Source: Paenibacillus plantiphilus (lineage in GTDB: Bacteria > Bacillota > Bacilli > Paenibacillales > Paenibacillaceae). From it: 64,000 nucleotides of DNA. The notes under the pieces were generated by a model, which was not told where the DNA came from, did not search any database, and was given only the letters and a program-made list of their open reading frames with translations. Shown here piece after piece: positions 54,514 to 64,000 of the stretch. Each line of letters begins with the position of its first letter. Position 1 is the first letter of the stretch. Where the stretch lies: NCBI RefSeq assembly GCF_927798095.1, contig NZ_CAKMMF010000021.1, positions 45,074 to 109,073 of the forward strand. Direction: 5' to 3'. A program made the translations under genes and the position numbers.

Positions 54514-55915
54514 AACGAGGCAGCTTGATCCGAAACACCGTTTCCACGTTCGGCGTGCTGCTCATCTCCACATTGCCCTGATGGGCAAGAGCGATGTCCT
54601 TGACAATAGCGAGGCCAATCCCCAATCCTTCTCCCTTTCTTCCGTCATCCACCCGGTAAAAGCGTTCGAAAATAAACGCTTGATGCTCCGGAGGAACACC
54701 TCTTCCTTTATCCTTTACAATCATATTTACGGATTGATCATCCACTATCAGCTGGATGCCGAGGTACCGTCCATCCTTCCCGTACCGAATCGCATTATCG
54801 AGCAGATTGCGCAGTGCCCTTTCCATAAGAGGGGCATCGATAGAGATATGAATATCCTCATCCGGGGCATCGACATCGAGCAGAATCTGATCGCCGTCGA
54901 GTATCATGATATATTCGACCGCGATTTTGCGAACGATCTCGGATAGATTATGATCCGCCAAGTGAATGGTCAGATTATCCGCATCCTGGCGCGAGATGTC
55001 CAGCATTTGATCCAGCAATTTATCCATATATCTGCAGCGTTGAAGAATGATTTTGGCTCTGGTCTGGAGTTCAATTTGATCCTTATAATTGCCGGTGCGA
55101 ATCATTTCGGCGCAGCCTAGCATCGTCGTCAGAGGCGTTCGCAGATCATGCGACAGATTGGATAGCAGAAGCTTGCGCTTGCTCTCGAACTGCTGAATTT
55201 CCGCGAATTGAGATCGAATCCGACGTGCCATGGAATTATAATGCTGGGTCAGCTGGCCAAGCTCGTCTTTGGATGTATCGGTCAGCTCTACAAGGGGAGA
55301 ATCGCTCTGGATATTCAGTTCATTCAGGGCATGATTAAGTCTGCGAATTCTTTTATTCAAGGATGAGAACAACCATAAGGCCACTAGAGAAGGCAATGAG
55401 AACGACAGAAGAAGCGGAATAACCAAGGAGAGCAACGATTTCAACGTACGAATGAGAAAATAAACCTCGCCTTGTTTCATCGCGGAGGCGGGTATGCTGA
55501 GGAGCAGGAAATACGATTGTCCGCTCTTGGTCGAGGGCGTGAGGACATGAACCTCTTCTTCCGTTAAGTATTTCTCGGGCATATTCTGCATCAGCATCGC
55601 CAAGTCATGGAATGTAAATGTCGGATTAAGCCCCGCCGTATCATAGATGGATTGGCCTTGATCGTCCATCCACACCCATCGAATGGCAGGGTGTTCTGTG
55701 TGCGCGCGATCCAAGGTTTGTTTCAGTGCGTCTCTCCCGAATTCAGGCTGCTCCTCAATAGAATCGACAATGGATTGGGCGAGTGGATTTAACTCGAATA
55801 GCGCGTACCCTTTATTCGCCGCCTTCCCGATCCAGACAGTCGTAAAGCCGAACAGCACCATACTCAATGCAACGCTAAGCACAAGGGACAGCCACAGCTT
55901 GGTGCGCAATTTCAT
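54512..55915 (-). CDS. Sensor histidine kinase of a two-component system
   Basis: A 467-residue membrane kinase. TM1 is at about 7-30, an extracytoplasmic sensor of about 130 residues follows, and TM2 is at about 163-190. Then come HAMP, HisKA with the H-box NLSHDLRTPLTTM (phospho-His near 252) and the HATPase with N box LRNLLDNAIRYG and G boxes KGRGVPPEH and GLGIGLAIVKD. The ATG shares ATGA with the response-regulator stop, so translation is coupled. It probably senses an envelope signal and drives the surface-protein genes on both sides. Confidence 0.95.
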   Translation of the reverse strand: MKLRTKLWLSLVLSVALSMVLFGFTTVWIGKAANKGYALFELNPLAQSIVDSIEEQPEFGRDALKQTLDRAHTEHPAIRWVWMDDQGQSIYDTAGLNPTFTFHDLAMLMQNMPEKYLTEEEVHVLTPSTKSGQSYFLLLSIPASAMKQGEVYFLIRTLKSLLSLVIPLLLSFSLPSLVALWLFSSLNKRIRRLNHALNELNIQSDSPLVELTDTSKDELGQLTQHYNSMARRIRSQFAEIQQFESKRKLLLSNLSHDLRTPLTTMLGCAEMIRTGNYKDQIELQTRAKIILQRCRYMDKLLDQMLDISRQDADNLTIHLADHNLSEIVRKIAVEYIMILDGDQILLDVDAPDEDIHISIDAPLMERALRNLLDNAIRYGKDGRYLGIQLIVDDQSVNMIVKDKGRGVPPEHQAFIFERFYRVDDGRKGEGLGIGLAIVKDIALAHQGNVEMSSTPNVETVFRIKLPR

Positions 55916-56598
55916 ATTCCAGCCCCCGTTAACCGGTATCCAACGCCGCGTACCGTTTGAATTTCCCAAGAGGATTGAGCCTGTTCCAATTGTTTGCGCA
56001 GCCTGCTTATATATACGCTCAGGTTATTATCATCGTACCGTTCATGCTGCCAGACCTGTTGATAGATTTCGATCTTCGTCATGACGCGGTCGGGATTCTG
56101 CATGAAGAGCTGCATCAGTCCGCACTCTATCATCGTTAAGGAAATCTTCTCGTTATAGATGAGCAGCGTATAGTTATCAATATCCAGAATCATAGGGCTC
56201 AGACGAAGGACTAAAGAGGAATGGCTGGATTTAGGATACCGTCTGCGCAGAACAGCTTGAATGCGGGCCATTAGCTCCATTGGACTAAAGGGCTTCGTCA
56301 TATAATCGTCTGCCCCGAGTCCAAGCGTGGTGATCTTATCTTGTTCCTGTCTTCTTGCGCTGACCACGATAGTCATGATGTCTAATCTGCGAGTATGCAA
56401 GTAGCGCAGCACCTCGAATCCGTCGCGATCATCCATCATGAGGTCAAGTATGATGATATCCACCTGCTCGGATTCCAACTGCTCAATCGCTTGTCGTCCG
56501 GACTCGGCTTCGAGCGCATGCATGCCGGATTGCTCGATATGAGTGCGAATCACTTCACGAATTTGCGGGTCATCGTCAACTACGAGTATTCGTTCCAT
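55912..56598 (-). CDS. PhoB/OmpR-family response regulator
   Basis: A 228-residue regulator: receiver domain with acidic D8-D9-D10, phospho-acceptor D52 (IIILDLMM) and K101-region KPFSPMELMARIQ; winged helix about 130-226 (NPDRVMTKIEIYQQVWQH and SVYISRLRKQLEQ). The family binds direct repeats one helical turn apart, which is exactly what stands before the two SLH promoters. The gene is divergent from the SLH gene at 56843 and precedes its own histidine kinase gene. Confidence 0.96.
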   Translation of the reverse strand: MERILVVDDDPQIREVIRTHIEQSGMHALEAESGRQAIEQLESEQVDIIILDLMMDDRDGFEVLRYLHTRRLDIMTIVVSARRQEQDKITTLGLGADDYMTKPFSPMELMARIQAVLRRRYPKSSHSSLVLRLSPMILDIDNYTLLIYNEKISLTMIECGLMQLFMQNPDRVMTKIEIYQQVWQHERYDDNNLSVYISRLRKQLEQAQSSWEIQTVRGVGYRLTGAGI

Positions 56599-56692
56599 AT
56601 GATTGTTGTCACCGCCAAATAGTATAGATTAACTCGATCATAACATGTCTAGTCTGCAATTTGTCATTTGAACAACGCTATTATCGAATCCT

Positions 56693-56736
56693 TTAAGATT
56701 ACATTAAGAGTCGGCAGAATGAACAGTTGGTATAAT
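56693..56736 (+). promoter_or_regulatory. Direct-repeat response-regulator site and -10 of the NHL/SLH gene
   Basis: TTAAGA at 56693-56698 and 56704-56709, then 21 bp, then TATAAT at 56731-56736 followed by TCTC. Spacing is the same as at 46042-46085. The site lies between the divergent response-regulator gene and the SLH gene, so it could also give autoregulation. Confidence 0.8.
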
Positions 56737-56842
56737 TCTCTTCACATGGAAGTGAACCCGAAACAGGCGTTAACAGCACTTCAGTTGGAAACATGGCATT
56801 CGTTTGTATCACTACACCAGAGATGGAAGGGAAAGAACAACA

Positions 56843-59800
56843 ATGGAGTTCAATTTTCGTCGCAGGATGGCGCTATTGGTAGTTTGTATGCTCGTTTTCG
56901 GCCTATTATCAGAGATCGCGCCATATGGCAGCGAACGTGCGTATGCAGGGACCGGAGGGGAGATCTATACCGTGGCGGGAGGGGAATATGGCGATTCGGG
57001 CGATGGAGGAGCGGCCGTCGATGCTGAATTATCAGATGCATCGGCTGTGGCGGTAGACGGCAGCGGGAATCTGTATATTGCCGATACAGGCAACAACAAG
57101 GTAAGGAAAGTATTAACGAATGGGTCGATTACCACAGCGGCTGGGTCGGGAGGCTATGATTATTCAGGAGACGGAGATTTGGCTACTAGCGCTCAACTGC
57201 GCAGTCCGTCAGGAGTGGCCGTGGATGTTGATGGCAATTTGTATATCGCCGATAAATACAACAACAGAATACGGAAGGTAGACACGAGCGGCATTATTTC
57301 CACGATTGCGGGAACGGGAGGGAATGGCGATTCGGGCGATGGAGGTCCTGCCGTTGCGGCTCAACTAAGCAGTCCTGGCGGAGTAGCCGTAGACAGCGAA
57401 GGAAATCTGTATATCGCCGATACATCCAATCACAGAATTCGGAAGGTAGATGCTAATGGCATAATCACTACGGTAGCGGGATCTGATAATAGCGGTTATT
57501 CGGGAGACGGCGAGCCGGCAGTTACGGCAAGATTATATTACCCGGACGCAGTGGCGGTGGACAGTCACGGAAATCTATATATCGCCGATACATACAACAA
57601 CAGGATAAGGAAAGTAGATACGAGCGGGATAATCAGCACAGTGGCTGGGTCGTCGGGAGTCGATGGTTATTCCGGCGATGGAGGTCCGGCCGTTAGCGCA
57701 CAATTGAATGAGCCGGAAGGCGTAACGGTTGACGGCAGCGGGAATCTGTATATCGCCGATACGGACAACAACCGGATAAGGAAAGTGATCCCGAGTGGTA
57801 TTATTACGACATTAGTAGGGACGGGTGCTGCTAATTATTCGGGAGACGGCGGGCCGGGTATGCTTGCAGAAATAGACTCTCCGAGCGGATTAGTGATAGA
57901 TAGCAGCGGGAACCTGTACATCGCTGATAAATACAACTATGCGGTACGCAAACAATTGCCATATATTCCTTCGAGCGATGCTAGCTTAAGCAATATTACG
58001 CTGTCTAGCGGTACGCTAAGCCCGGTGTTTGCATCCGGCACGACCGACTATACAGCGAGTGTCGTTAATGGCGTGAGCAGTATTCGCGTGACGCCGACGA
58101 CGGCGGATTCCTTCGTGACGGTGAAGGTGAACGGCGAGAGTGTCGCAAGCGGAGCCCAGTCAGGAGACATCAATTTGGATGTAGGGGATAATCCGATTAC
58201 GTTGGTGGCCTTGGCTGAGGATGGTGTGACGGCGAAGACATACAGGATAACGATAGAGCGATTGCGGAGCAGCAATGCGAATTTGAGTCAGCTATCATTG
58301 TCGAGCGGCACGCTAAGCCCGGCGTTCGCTTCGAATACGACGAGCTACTCAGTGAACGCAAGTCAGAGTGCGATTACGGTAACTCCGACTATGGCTGATC
58401 CTATGGCTGCCGTGAAGGTGAACGGGACGACGGTGGCGAATGGTACGGCATCTCAATCGATTCCGCTAAATGTGGGCAGCAACGAGATTACGGTCGTTGT
58501 GACGGCGCAGGATGAAGCAACGACGAAGACATACACGATAAATGTAACGAGAACGATAAGCGCGAATGCGGACTTGAACGGGCTGACACTGTCTAGCGGT
58601 ACGCTAAGTCCGTCGTTCGGATCGGGAACAACCAGTTATACGGCGAGCGTTGGAAATAACGTGAGCGGCATTGAGGTAACGCCGACGGTCGCGGACGGAA
58701 GCGCGGTAGTGACTGTGAATGGCGTACCGGTGGCAAGCGGCGCTGCCTCCGCAGCGCTGCCGCTCAACGTGGGGAGCAATACGATTGAGGTGCAGGTCAC
58801 GGCAGAGAACGGGACGTTGAAGACGTACACCGTCATGGTAACACGAGCGGCGAGCAGCAATGCGGACTTGAGCGATTTGACGCTGTCGAGCGGCGTACTG
58901 GTTCCATCGTTCATACCGGGTACGTTCAAGACGAGCGTGGACCATCAGGTGAGCAGCGTCACGGTGACGCCGATGGTGTCGGATCCTGTTCATGCCACAG
59001 CCACGGTCAGTCTCTACAGTGGCAGCGGATCGTTAGTAAGCGGACCATTTACGGTAACGAGCGGGGCGGCATCTCCATCGCTGCCGCTCGGCGTGGGGAA
59101 TAATACGATTACAATCGTGGTCACGGCAGAGGATGGAACGACCAAGACATATACGGTTGCTGTGACACGGGGAGCGAGCAGCAATGCGGATTTGAGCAAT
59201 TTGATGCTGTCGAGCGGTACGCTGGTTCCGGCTTTTGCGGGCACATATACGGCGAACGTAGGACATAGTGTGAGCAGTGTCACGGTAACGACGTCATTGT
59301 CGGCTGCCGACAGCGCCTCCGCAACGGCAAGCGTATATGATGGCAGCGGAACGCGAGTGAGCGGCCCGCACGCATTGACGAGCGGTGCAGCGTCTCCATC
59401 GCTGCCGCTGAACGTGGGGAATAATGTGATTTCGATCCTCGTAGTGGCGCAGGACGGCTCGTCAAGGACGTACACAGTTACGGTAACGCGAGCGGTAAGC
59501 AGCAATGCGGACTTGAGCGGATTAACGCTGTCGGGCGGCACGCTGAGCCCGGCGTTTGAACCGGACGCAACCAGCTATACGGCAAATGTGGGCAACAGCG
59601 TCAATAGCGTCACGGTTACGATGGACATGTCTGATGCGGGCAGGGCTGCAACGACGGCGAGCGTCTACAATGGCGCTGGTACGCTCATCAACGGACCATT
59701 TGTAATGTCGAGCGGCACGGCAGCCTTTTCACTTCCGCTGAACGTGGGGGACAATGAGATTTCGATCCTCGTCAGAACACAAGACGGCACGGCGAAGACG

Positions 59801-61390
59801 TACACGGTAATGGTAACGCGAGCGGCAAGCAGCAACGCGAATTTGAACGGATTAATGCTGTCGCACGGTACGCTAAGTCCGTCGTTCGGATCGGGAACAG
59901 CGAGTTACACAGCGAACGTAGGAAATAGCGTAAGCGGCATTGCGGTAACGCCGACGGTCGCGGATGGCAACGCGGGAGTGACCGTGAATGGCGTGCCGGT
60001 GGCAAGCGGCGCTGCATCCGCATCGCAGCCGCTGAATGTGGGAAACAATGAGATTTCGATCCTTGTGATGGCACAGGATGGCTCGACTAGGACGTACAAG
60101 GTCGTCGTTACCCGGGAGGCGCCTGTTTCTGCGCCGCCCTATACTGGAGGCGGCGGCTCAGCGCCGATTGTGAACGAGCCTGTCACTAGCAAGCCTGTTA
60201 TCGATTTGAACGGCCGGGAGCTGGACCCTTCCGGCATCGATACCGGGAAGCCATTTGTCACACTTGAAGCTGAAGCTGTGCCGACAGACGGTGTGGTTGT
60301 TGTTGGTATTCCGGCGGCTATTTTAACGGAATTTGCCGCAAAAAATGCCGGCTTTTACGTAGTAATCAAGACGCCATACGGCAGCTATCAAGTGCCAGCC
60401 AATCTGGCATTGCTTATTCCTGAGCTGCCGGATTTGCTTGTGAAGAACAAGCTTCAAGCCGTGGATATTAGCTTTAGAATTACGTTGGCCGATAAATCCG
60501 GCGACAAGAACGTGCAAGCTGGGATAGCAAACGCATTGCCGAACAGCCAAGTGCTGGGGCCGATTGTGGATTTTCGCATCGATATCGTTCATACGAAGAC
60601 TGGCCTTGCGATTGGAACGGCGGACAAGTTCGAAAAGGCGCTGACGAGATGGATACCGCTTCCGAACAACACGGCCGGATTGCCAAAGCTATGGGGAGCG
60701 TTCCGCTATCATGAGGCGACGAAGAAGCTAGAGTTTGTCCCGGCGAAGAAGCTGAAGCAAGACGGCGTGTGGTATGCAGCCATCCATTCTTATACAAATA
60801 GTGTGTATGTTGCGGCGGCAAATGCGGTGAGCTTTGCCGATATGGAGAGGCATTGGAGCGAATCCACAGTAGAGCTTGCTGCAGCCAAAAGCTTGGTTGA
60901 AGGGATCGGAGGCGGACAGTTTGACCCCGATCGGGTGATAACGCGAGCAGAGTTTACAGCCATGCTCGTTCGGGCTTTGACGCGGGGCGCCGCCACCTAC
61001 GACGGAAGTGGGTTTTATAACGATGTAGCTCCGGATGCATGGCATTTTGAGGCTGTGTCAGCCGCGAAGGAGCAAGGATTGTTAGGTTTCGCGAGTGGCA
61101 GCAGCTTCAAGCCCGATCAGCCGCTCACCCGCGAGGAAATGGCGAGTATGCTGGCTGCGGCGATTGCCATTCATGAGCTGCCGATTATCGAGGAATATGC
61201 GAGTCTGGACGGCTATAAGGATATCGGGAGCGTGAACGCGTCTTACCTGGAGGATGTTCGCTTGATGGTGAAGCTTCAGATCATGACAGGCATTGACGAG
61301 GATACATTTAGTCCCAAGGGTGCAACAACACGCGCGCAGGCGGCGGTCGTATTGATTCGTACGCTGCAACAGCTTGGAATGATCGATTGA
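56843..61390 (+). CDS. Giant SLH protein with NHL propeller and seven cadherin-like domains
   Basis: A secreted 1,515-residue protein. ATG 56843 after GGAAGGGAAAG opens a signal peptide (about 1-36). Six NHL-type blades follow (about 40-372), each with a copy of LYIADTxNNRIRKV, predicting a six-bladed propeller. Seven cadherin-like beta-sandwich modules come next (about 375-1095), each beginning like SSNADLSGLTLSSGTLSP. A Gly-rich linker, a globular part of about 200 residues and three SLH motifs (about 1325-1512) close it. The repeats are much alike in DNA, so copy number can change by recombination. Likely a wall-anchored adhesin; its promoter carries the response-regulator repeats. Confidence 0.93.
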   Translation: MEFNFRRRMALLVVCMLVFGLLSEIAPYGSERAYAGTGGEIYTVAGGEYGDSGDGGAAVDAELSDASAVAVDGSGNLYIADTGNNKVRKVLTNGSITTAAGSGGYDYSGDGDLATSAQLRSPSGVAVDVDGNLYIADKYNNRIRKVDTSGIISTIAGTGGNGDSGDGGPAVAAQLSSPGGVAVDSEGNLYIADTSNHRIRKVDANGIITTVAGSDNSGYSGDGEPAVTARLYYPDAVAVDSHGNLYIADTYNNRIRKVDTSGIISTVAGSSGVDGYSGDGGPAVSAQLNEPEGVTVDGSGNLYIADTDNNRIRKVIPSGIITTLVGTGAANYSGDGGPGMLAEIDSPSGLVIDSSGNLYIADKYNYAVRKQLPYIPSSDASLSNITLSSGTLSPVFASGTTDYTASVVNGVSSIRVTPTTADSFVTVKVNGESVASGAQSGDINLDVGDNPITLVALAEDGVTAKTYRITIERLRSSNANLSQLSLSSGTLSPAFASNTTSYSVNASQSAITVTPTMADPMAAVKVNGTTVANGTASQSIPLNVGSNEITVVVTAQDEATTKTYTINVTRTISANADLNGLTLSSGTLSPSFGSGTTSYTASVGNNVSGIEVTPTVADGSAVVTVNGVPVASGAASAALPLNVGSNTIEVQVTAENGTLKTYTVMVTRAASSNADLSDLTLSSGVLVPSFIPGTFKTSVDHQVSSVTVTPMVSDPVHATATVSLYSGSGSLVSGPFTVTSGAASPSLPLGVGNNTITIVVTAEDGTTKTYTVAVTRGASSNADLSNLMLSSGTLVPAFAGTYTANVGHSVSSVTVTTSLSAADSASATASVYDGSGTRVSGPHALTSGAASPSLPLNVGNNVISILVVAQDGSSRTYTVTVTRAVSSNADLSGLTLSGGTLSPAFEPDATSYTANVGNSVNSVTVTMDMSDAGRAATTASVYNGAGTLINGPFVMSSGTAAFSLPLNVGDNEISILVRTQDGTAKTYTVMVTRAASSNANLNGLMLSHGTLSPSFGSGTASYTANVGNSVSGIAVTPTVADGNAGVTVNGVPVASGAASASQPLNVGNNEISILVMAQDGSTRTYKVVVTREAPVSAPPYTGGGGSAPIVNEPVTSKPVIDLNGRELDPSGIDTGKPFVTLEAEAVPTDGVVVVGIPAAILTEFAAKNAGFYVVIKTPYGSYQVPANLALLIPELPDLLVKNKLQAVDISFRITLADKSGDKNVQAGIANALPNSQVLGPIVDFRIDIVHTKTGLAIGTADKFEKALTRWIPLPNNTAGLPKLWGAFRYHEATKKLEFVPAKKLKQDGVWYAAIHSYTNSVYVAAANAVSFADMERHWSESTVELAAAKSLVEGIGGGQFDPDRVITRAEFTAMLVRALTRGAATYDGSGFYNDVAPDAWHFEAVSAAKEQGLLGFASGSSFKPDQPLTREEMASMLAAAIAIHELPIIEEYASLDGYKDIGSVNASYLEDVRLMVKLQIMTGIDEDTFSPKGATTRAQAAVVLIRTLQQLGMID

Positions 61391-61414
61391 TCCAATCGTC
61401 ATATGCGGTTCAAT

Positions 61415-61450
61415 CCCGCCTGAGTGAGTAATTTCATTCAGGCGGGTTTT
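61415..61450 (+). terminator. Terminator of the NHL/SLH gene
   Basis: CCCGCCTGA and TCAGGCGGG pair around a 14-base loop and are followed by TTTT. Confidence 0.88.
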
Positions 61451-61545
61451 GGTATGTTCGGAGGTCGCGGGCAGGTGATTCAAGTAACTGGATGAAGAAA
61501 ATGCTCATCGTCCAGCGGAGATTCCTTACGCGACTGTGAAACAAG

Positions 61546-61700
61546 CTACAATCGACCGTACCACTCGATCAGCTCTGCCGAAGGCTGAATATTGAGTTCT
61601 TGCTTCAACAGCGCTTCATACTGCTTGTAATGCAATTGAAGGGCCAGCCTGTCCTTCAAGGCAACAAACCCGTGCATAAGCAGCATGTTCGCTTCTTGAG
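61546..61700 (-). pseudogene. C-terminal fragment of a BTAD-domain regulator (copy 2)
   Basis: The minus strand ends LQLHYKQYEALLKQELNIQ, then AELIEWYGRL and stop. This is the tail of a bacterial transcriptional activation domain as found in SARP-type regulators and some response regulators. Upstream it runs into the FN3 gene start, where similarity ends (after AQEANMLLMHG). Same fragment as 22351-22490. Confidence 0.7.
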
Positions 61701-61707
61701 CAAACCC

Positions 61708-63216
61708 GACTCCTGCGATACCACAGCATCTGACTGTGGATGGAGTGGACAGCCAAGTTAATTTAAACTGGGACACTGTGACCGGCGCAACCTATTACAG
61801 TGTGTACCTGTCAACTGCTCAAGGCATGTTTACCGAGCCAGCAGCCGCAACAGTAACGGATGCAACGTACAACATAAGCGGGCTAACGAATGGCACGACA
61901 TATTATTTCATCGTAAAAGCCGGCAATTCAGGAGGCTTGAGTGCGGCGTCGAATGAAGCCGCCACCACGCCTGCTGCCGTTCCTGCTGTACCTACGAGTG
62001 TGAGAGCCATTGCCGGGAATGGGCAGGCAACGATTTCTTTCACGTCACCAACCGATAACGGTGGTTATGCCATCACCAGCTATGAAGTGACCGCTTCATC
62101 GGGAAGCATCGTGCGAAGCGGAGCCTCCAGCCCGATCACGGTCACCGGCCTGACCAATGGCGTAAGTTATACCTTCACTGTAAAAGCGATCAACCAAGTC
62201 GGGAGCAGCCGGTCTTCTTCTGCATCCAACGCAGTCACCCCAAGTTCCCCGTCCAACAGCGGTGGCAACGACAGCGGCAGCGATAATGACGATGACAGAG
62301 AGACGGCAGCTCCAATCGCGGATGTCCTTCTTAACGGTCAAGTGATCGAAGCGGGAGCGAAAACAACAATAGATCTCGGCAACAGGATGCTGACGATAGT
62401 TGTCGATGGGACCAAGCTTGAGAATCGACTTGCAGCAGAAGGGCAAGGTGCGATCATCACATATCGGGCGAACACAACCTTTGACAGGGTTGTGGCTGAA
62501 ATGGACGGCCAATTGGTTAGAAGCATGATAAAAAAGCAAGCTGTCATCACTCTCAAAACGAATCAGGCCAAGTATGTATTGCCGGTGCAGCAAATCAACA
62601 TCGAAGCTCTAGCTAGCCAGTTTGGTGAATCAGTCGCCTTGCAGGACATTAAACTACAACACCTTCTTTGAACATTGGATAGAGATGCCGGATAACGTTC
62701 ATGGGTGCGCGGATGATTGTCATGGGTACGGGAGATAACTCGTATGAGCCGGATCGGGAGGTTACCCGCGCGGAGTTTGCAGCCATTCTCGTTCGGGGAT
62801 TAGGACTTCCTTTCGAGTATGGGGCTGCTCCATTTTCTGATATTCCCTCGACGGCATGGTTCAACAATGTCGTGCATACAACGTATACCTATCGCTTGCT
62901 TACCGGCTTTGAAGACGGAACGTTTCATCCGGAAGATACAATCACCCGCGAGCAAGCGATGATCATGTTGTCCAGAGCAATGTCGCTCACGGGACTGAAA
63001 GCTAAGCTGCCCAGCCAAGCGGCAGACGAGGTGCTTCTTCCGTAAACTGATGCGGCTTCCGTCTCCGAGTGGGCGCTGGGCGAAATTGCAGTTAGTATCC
63101 AGGCAGGAGTCATACAGGGGAAAAACGGCGCAAAGCTTGCACCACAAGACTTCGTGACGAGAGCCGAGGCTGCAACCATCATACACCGCCTGCTCCAGCT
63201 TTCTGATCTAATCTGA
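61708..63216 (+). pseudogene. Decayed FN3/SLH surface-protein gene
   Basis: The reading starts without signal peptide next to the BTAD fragment. Two fibronectin type III domains (NLNWDTVTGATYYSVYLS and PTSVRAIAGNGQATISFTSP) are followed by a Ser/Asn/Asp linker and a beta-rich part, with a stop at 62671. SLH motifs resume in a new frame at 62701 (SYEPDREVTRAEFAAILVRG, FEDGTFHPEDTITREQAM). A TAA at 63043 breaks the third one before ASVSEWALGEIAVSIQ and the end at 63216. So it has lost its start, one junction and one codon. Confidence 0.85.
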
Positions 63217-63230
63217 TATTCGCTAACTTC

Positions 63231-63279
63231 AAGGTTATCCCGCATGTGCTTACCGGCGTGCAGGATAACCTTATTTTTC
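63231..63279 (+). terminator. Terminator of the decayed FN3/SLH gene
   Basis: AAGGTTATCC and GGATAACCTT pair around about 22 bases, then ATTTTTC. Copy of the hairpin at 22821-22870, with a better T run here. Confidence 0.82.
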
Positions 63280-63543
63280 ATATAAGAGGGATACCGGCTG
63301 GTCATTAGCCGTTCCTAATCTGATCGAGAAATGTGGTGTGTGTTTTGGTGGATAGCAATTTAATTGCTTTCCCATGTTGCTTGAACAGCACAATCCAAAA
63401 TGGAAAGAGTATTTTTACGTCAATATTAAGTACTCAATACATGTGGAGTAAGTAATAGGAATACAACGAGGCGATTCCTGCTATTCATCAAAGTATAAGG
63501 AAATGCTATAATAAAAGTAGTGATGGAATGGAGTGAGATGCTC
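63280..63543. other. Intergenic region before the nuclease gene
   Basis: About 260 bp; no gene seen. TACTCAATACATGTGGAGTA at 63431-63450 is a near palindrome sharing ACATGTGGAGT with 16.79 and 32.58 kb. TATAAT at 63507-63512 is a probable -10 for the next gene. Confidence 0.45.
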
Positions 63544-64000
63544 ATGTTGGAGTTGCTTGATCCGCGTGTCGATGTCATTTTTAAGCGTATTTTTGGCAGT
63601 GAGCATAACAAGGATGTACTGCTGGCGTTTTTAAACAGTACTTTTCGTGACGCAGGCGAGCCGCCCTTGACGGAGATTGTCTTGCTCAACCCATACACAG
63701 AGGCAGATAGTCCTGATGACAAGCAATCCATTATGGATATCAAGGCCAAGACCGCCAAGGGAGAGTTGCTGAATATCGAGATGCAGCTCTTTAACCCGTA
63801 CCATATGGAAAAGCGAACGCTGTTTTACTGGTCTGAGATGTACTACCATCAGATTCCGAAGGGCAGCAATTACAATACATTAAAGAAGTGCGTGACCATC
63901 AATATCTTGAACTACTCCTGTCTGCCCAACAACCGCTACCACAGTGTTTTTCATTTGCGTGAGGATCACACCGGCATTCCGCTCTTGGACGATATTGAGA
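63544..64000 (+). CDS. PD-(D/E)XK nuclease-family transposase-like protein (Rpn/PDDEXK_2), cut by window end
   Basis: The first 152 residues of a protein starting MLELLDPRVDVIFKRIFGS, the hallmark of the PDDEXK_2/Rpn family. Relatives such as RpnA are DNA endonucleases that raise RecA-independent recombination. The catalytic part is visible: D in IMDIKAKT and E-M-Q in LLNIEMQLFNPYHMEKR. GGAG lies ten bases before ATG 63544; an ATG at 63538 is only four bases from it. The gene continues beyond base 64000. Confidence 0.88.
   Translation, partial: MLELLDPRVDVIFKRIFGSEHNKDVLLAFLNSTFRDAGEPPLTEIVLLNPYTEADSPDDKQSIMDIKAKTAKGELLNIEMQLFNPYHMEKRTLFYWSEMYYHQIPKGSNYNTLKKCVTINILNYSCLPNNRYHSVFHLREDHTGIPLLDDIE

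Noticed and set aside
54488..54946. 152-codon plus-strand frame in the histidine kinase
   Set aside because: It is a shadow of the kinase ATPase domain on the other strand and has no family resemblance.

Overview
The window looks like a chromosome segment of a low-GC Gram-positive, spore-forming bacterium of the Paenibacillus type. This rests on four large S-layer-homology (SLH) surface proteins or their remnants, a Spo0E-like aspartyl-phosphate phosphatase, a DUF4256 protein, SpxH-like and HxlR/MmyB regulators, and AGGAGG-type ribosome sites with many GTG/TTG starts. No rRNA, tRNA or CRISPR array was seen. Everything here is read by eye from the sequence; family names are recognised from motifs, not searched.

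Layout. (1) 1-2.3 kb: an SLH protein gene with near-perfect 210-bp internal repeats, flanked by 31-bp inverted repeats. (2) 2.6-8.6 kb: a complete type I restriction-modification operon hsdM-hsdS-hsdR. (3) 8.7-13.1 kb: ordinary accessory genes (aminoglycoside phosphotransferase-like, Nudix hydrolase, SpxH-like DsbA protein with divergent TetR, isochorismatase-like hydrolase with HTH regulator). (4) 13.5-19.3 kb: two type II R-M pairs, one of the XhoI/PaeR7I family (predicted CTCGAG) and one of unknown specificity. (5) 19.3-22.9 kb: wreckage of a mobile element (large serine recombinase with two internal stops, frameshifted helicase-loader remnant), a DUF4256 gene and a deleted copy of the BTAD/FN3/SLH remnant that lies intact-er at 61.5-63.3 kb. 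(6) 23.2-32.3 kb: a Wadjet-type SMC defence operon. (7) 32.3-46 kb: small regulators, gene remnants, Fic, two decayed toxin-antitoxin loci, and an alcohol dehydrogenase/AraC pair bracketed by two ~1.39-kb direct repeats carrying oxidoreductase-HxlR-TetR. (8) 46-61.4 kb: three giant SLH proteins and a PhoB/OmpR-type two-component system. (9) 61.5-64 kb: a decayed FN3/SLH gene and the start of a PD-(D/E)XK (Rpn-like) nuclease gene cut by the window end.

The most striking object is the Wadjet operon. The first three genes correspond to the TIGR02677, TIGR02678 and TIGR02680 families (JetA, JetB, JetC). The fourth gene, where the JetD nuclease (TIGR02679; DUF3323 N-terminus, DUF2399/Toprim C-terminus) is expected, keeps a JetD-like N-terminal ~250 residues but continues into a complete Ser/Thr-type protein kinase with all catalytic residues, then a helical tail. 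No Toprim nuclease gene is visible in the window. I infer a variant Wadjet in which the plasmid-cleaving nuclease has been exchanged for a kinase effector.

A second coherent system is the surface-protein regulon: the two genes at 46.2 and 56.8 kb share TTAAGA direct repeats, 11 bp apart, followed after exactly 21 bp by TATAAT; the response regulator/histidine kinase pair lies between them, so it probably activates both.
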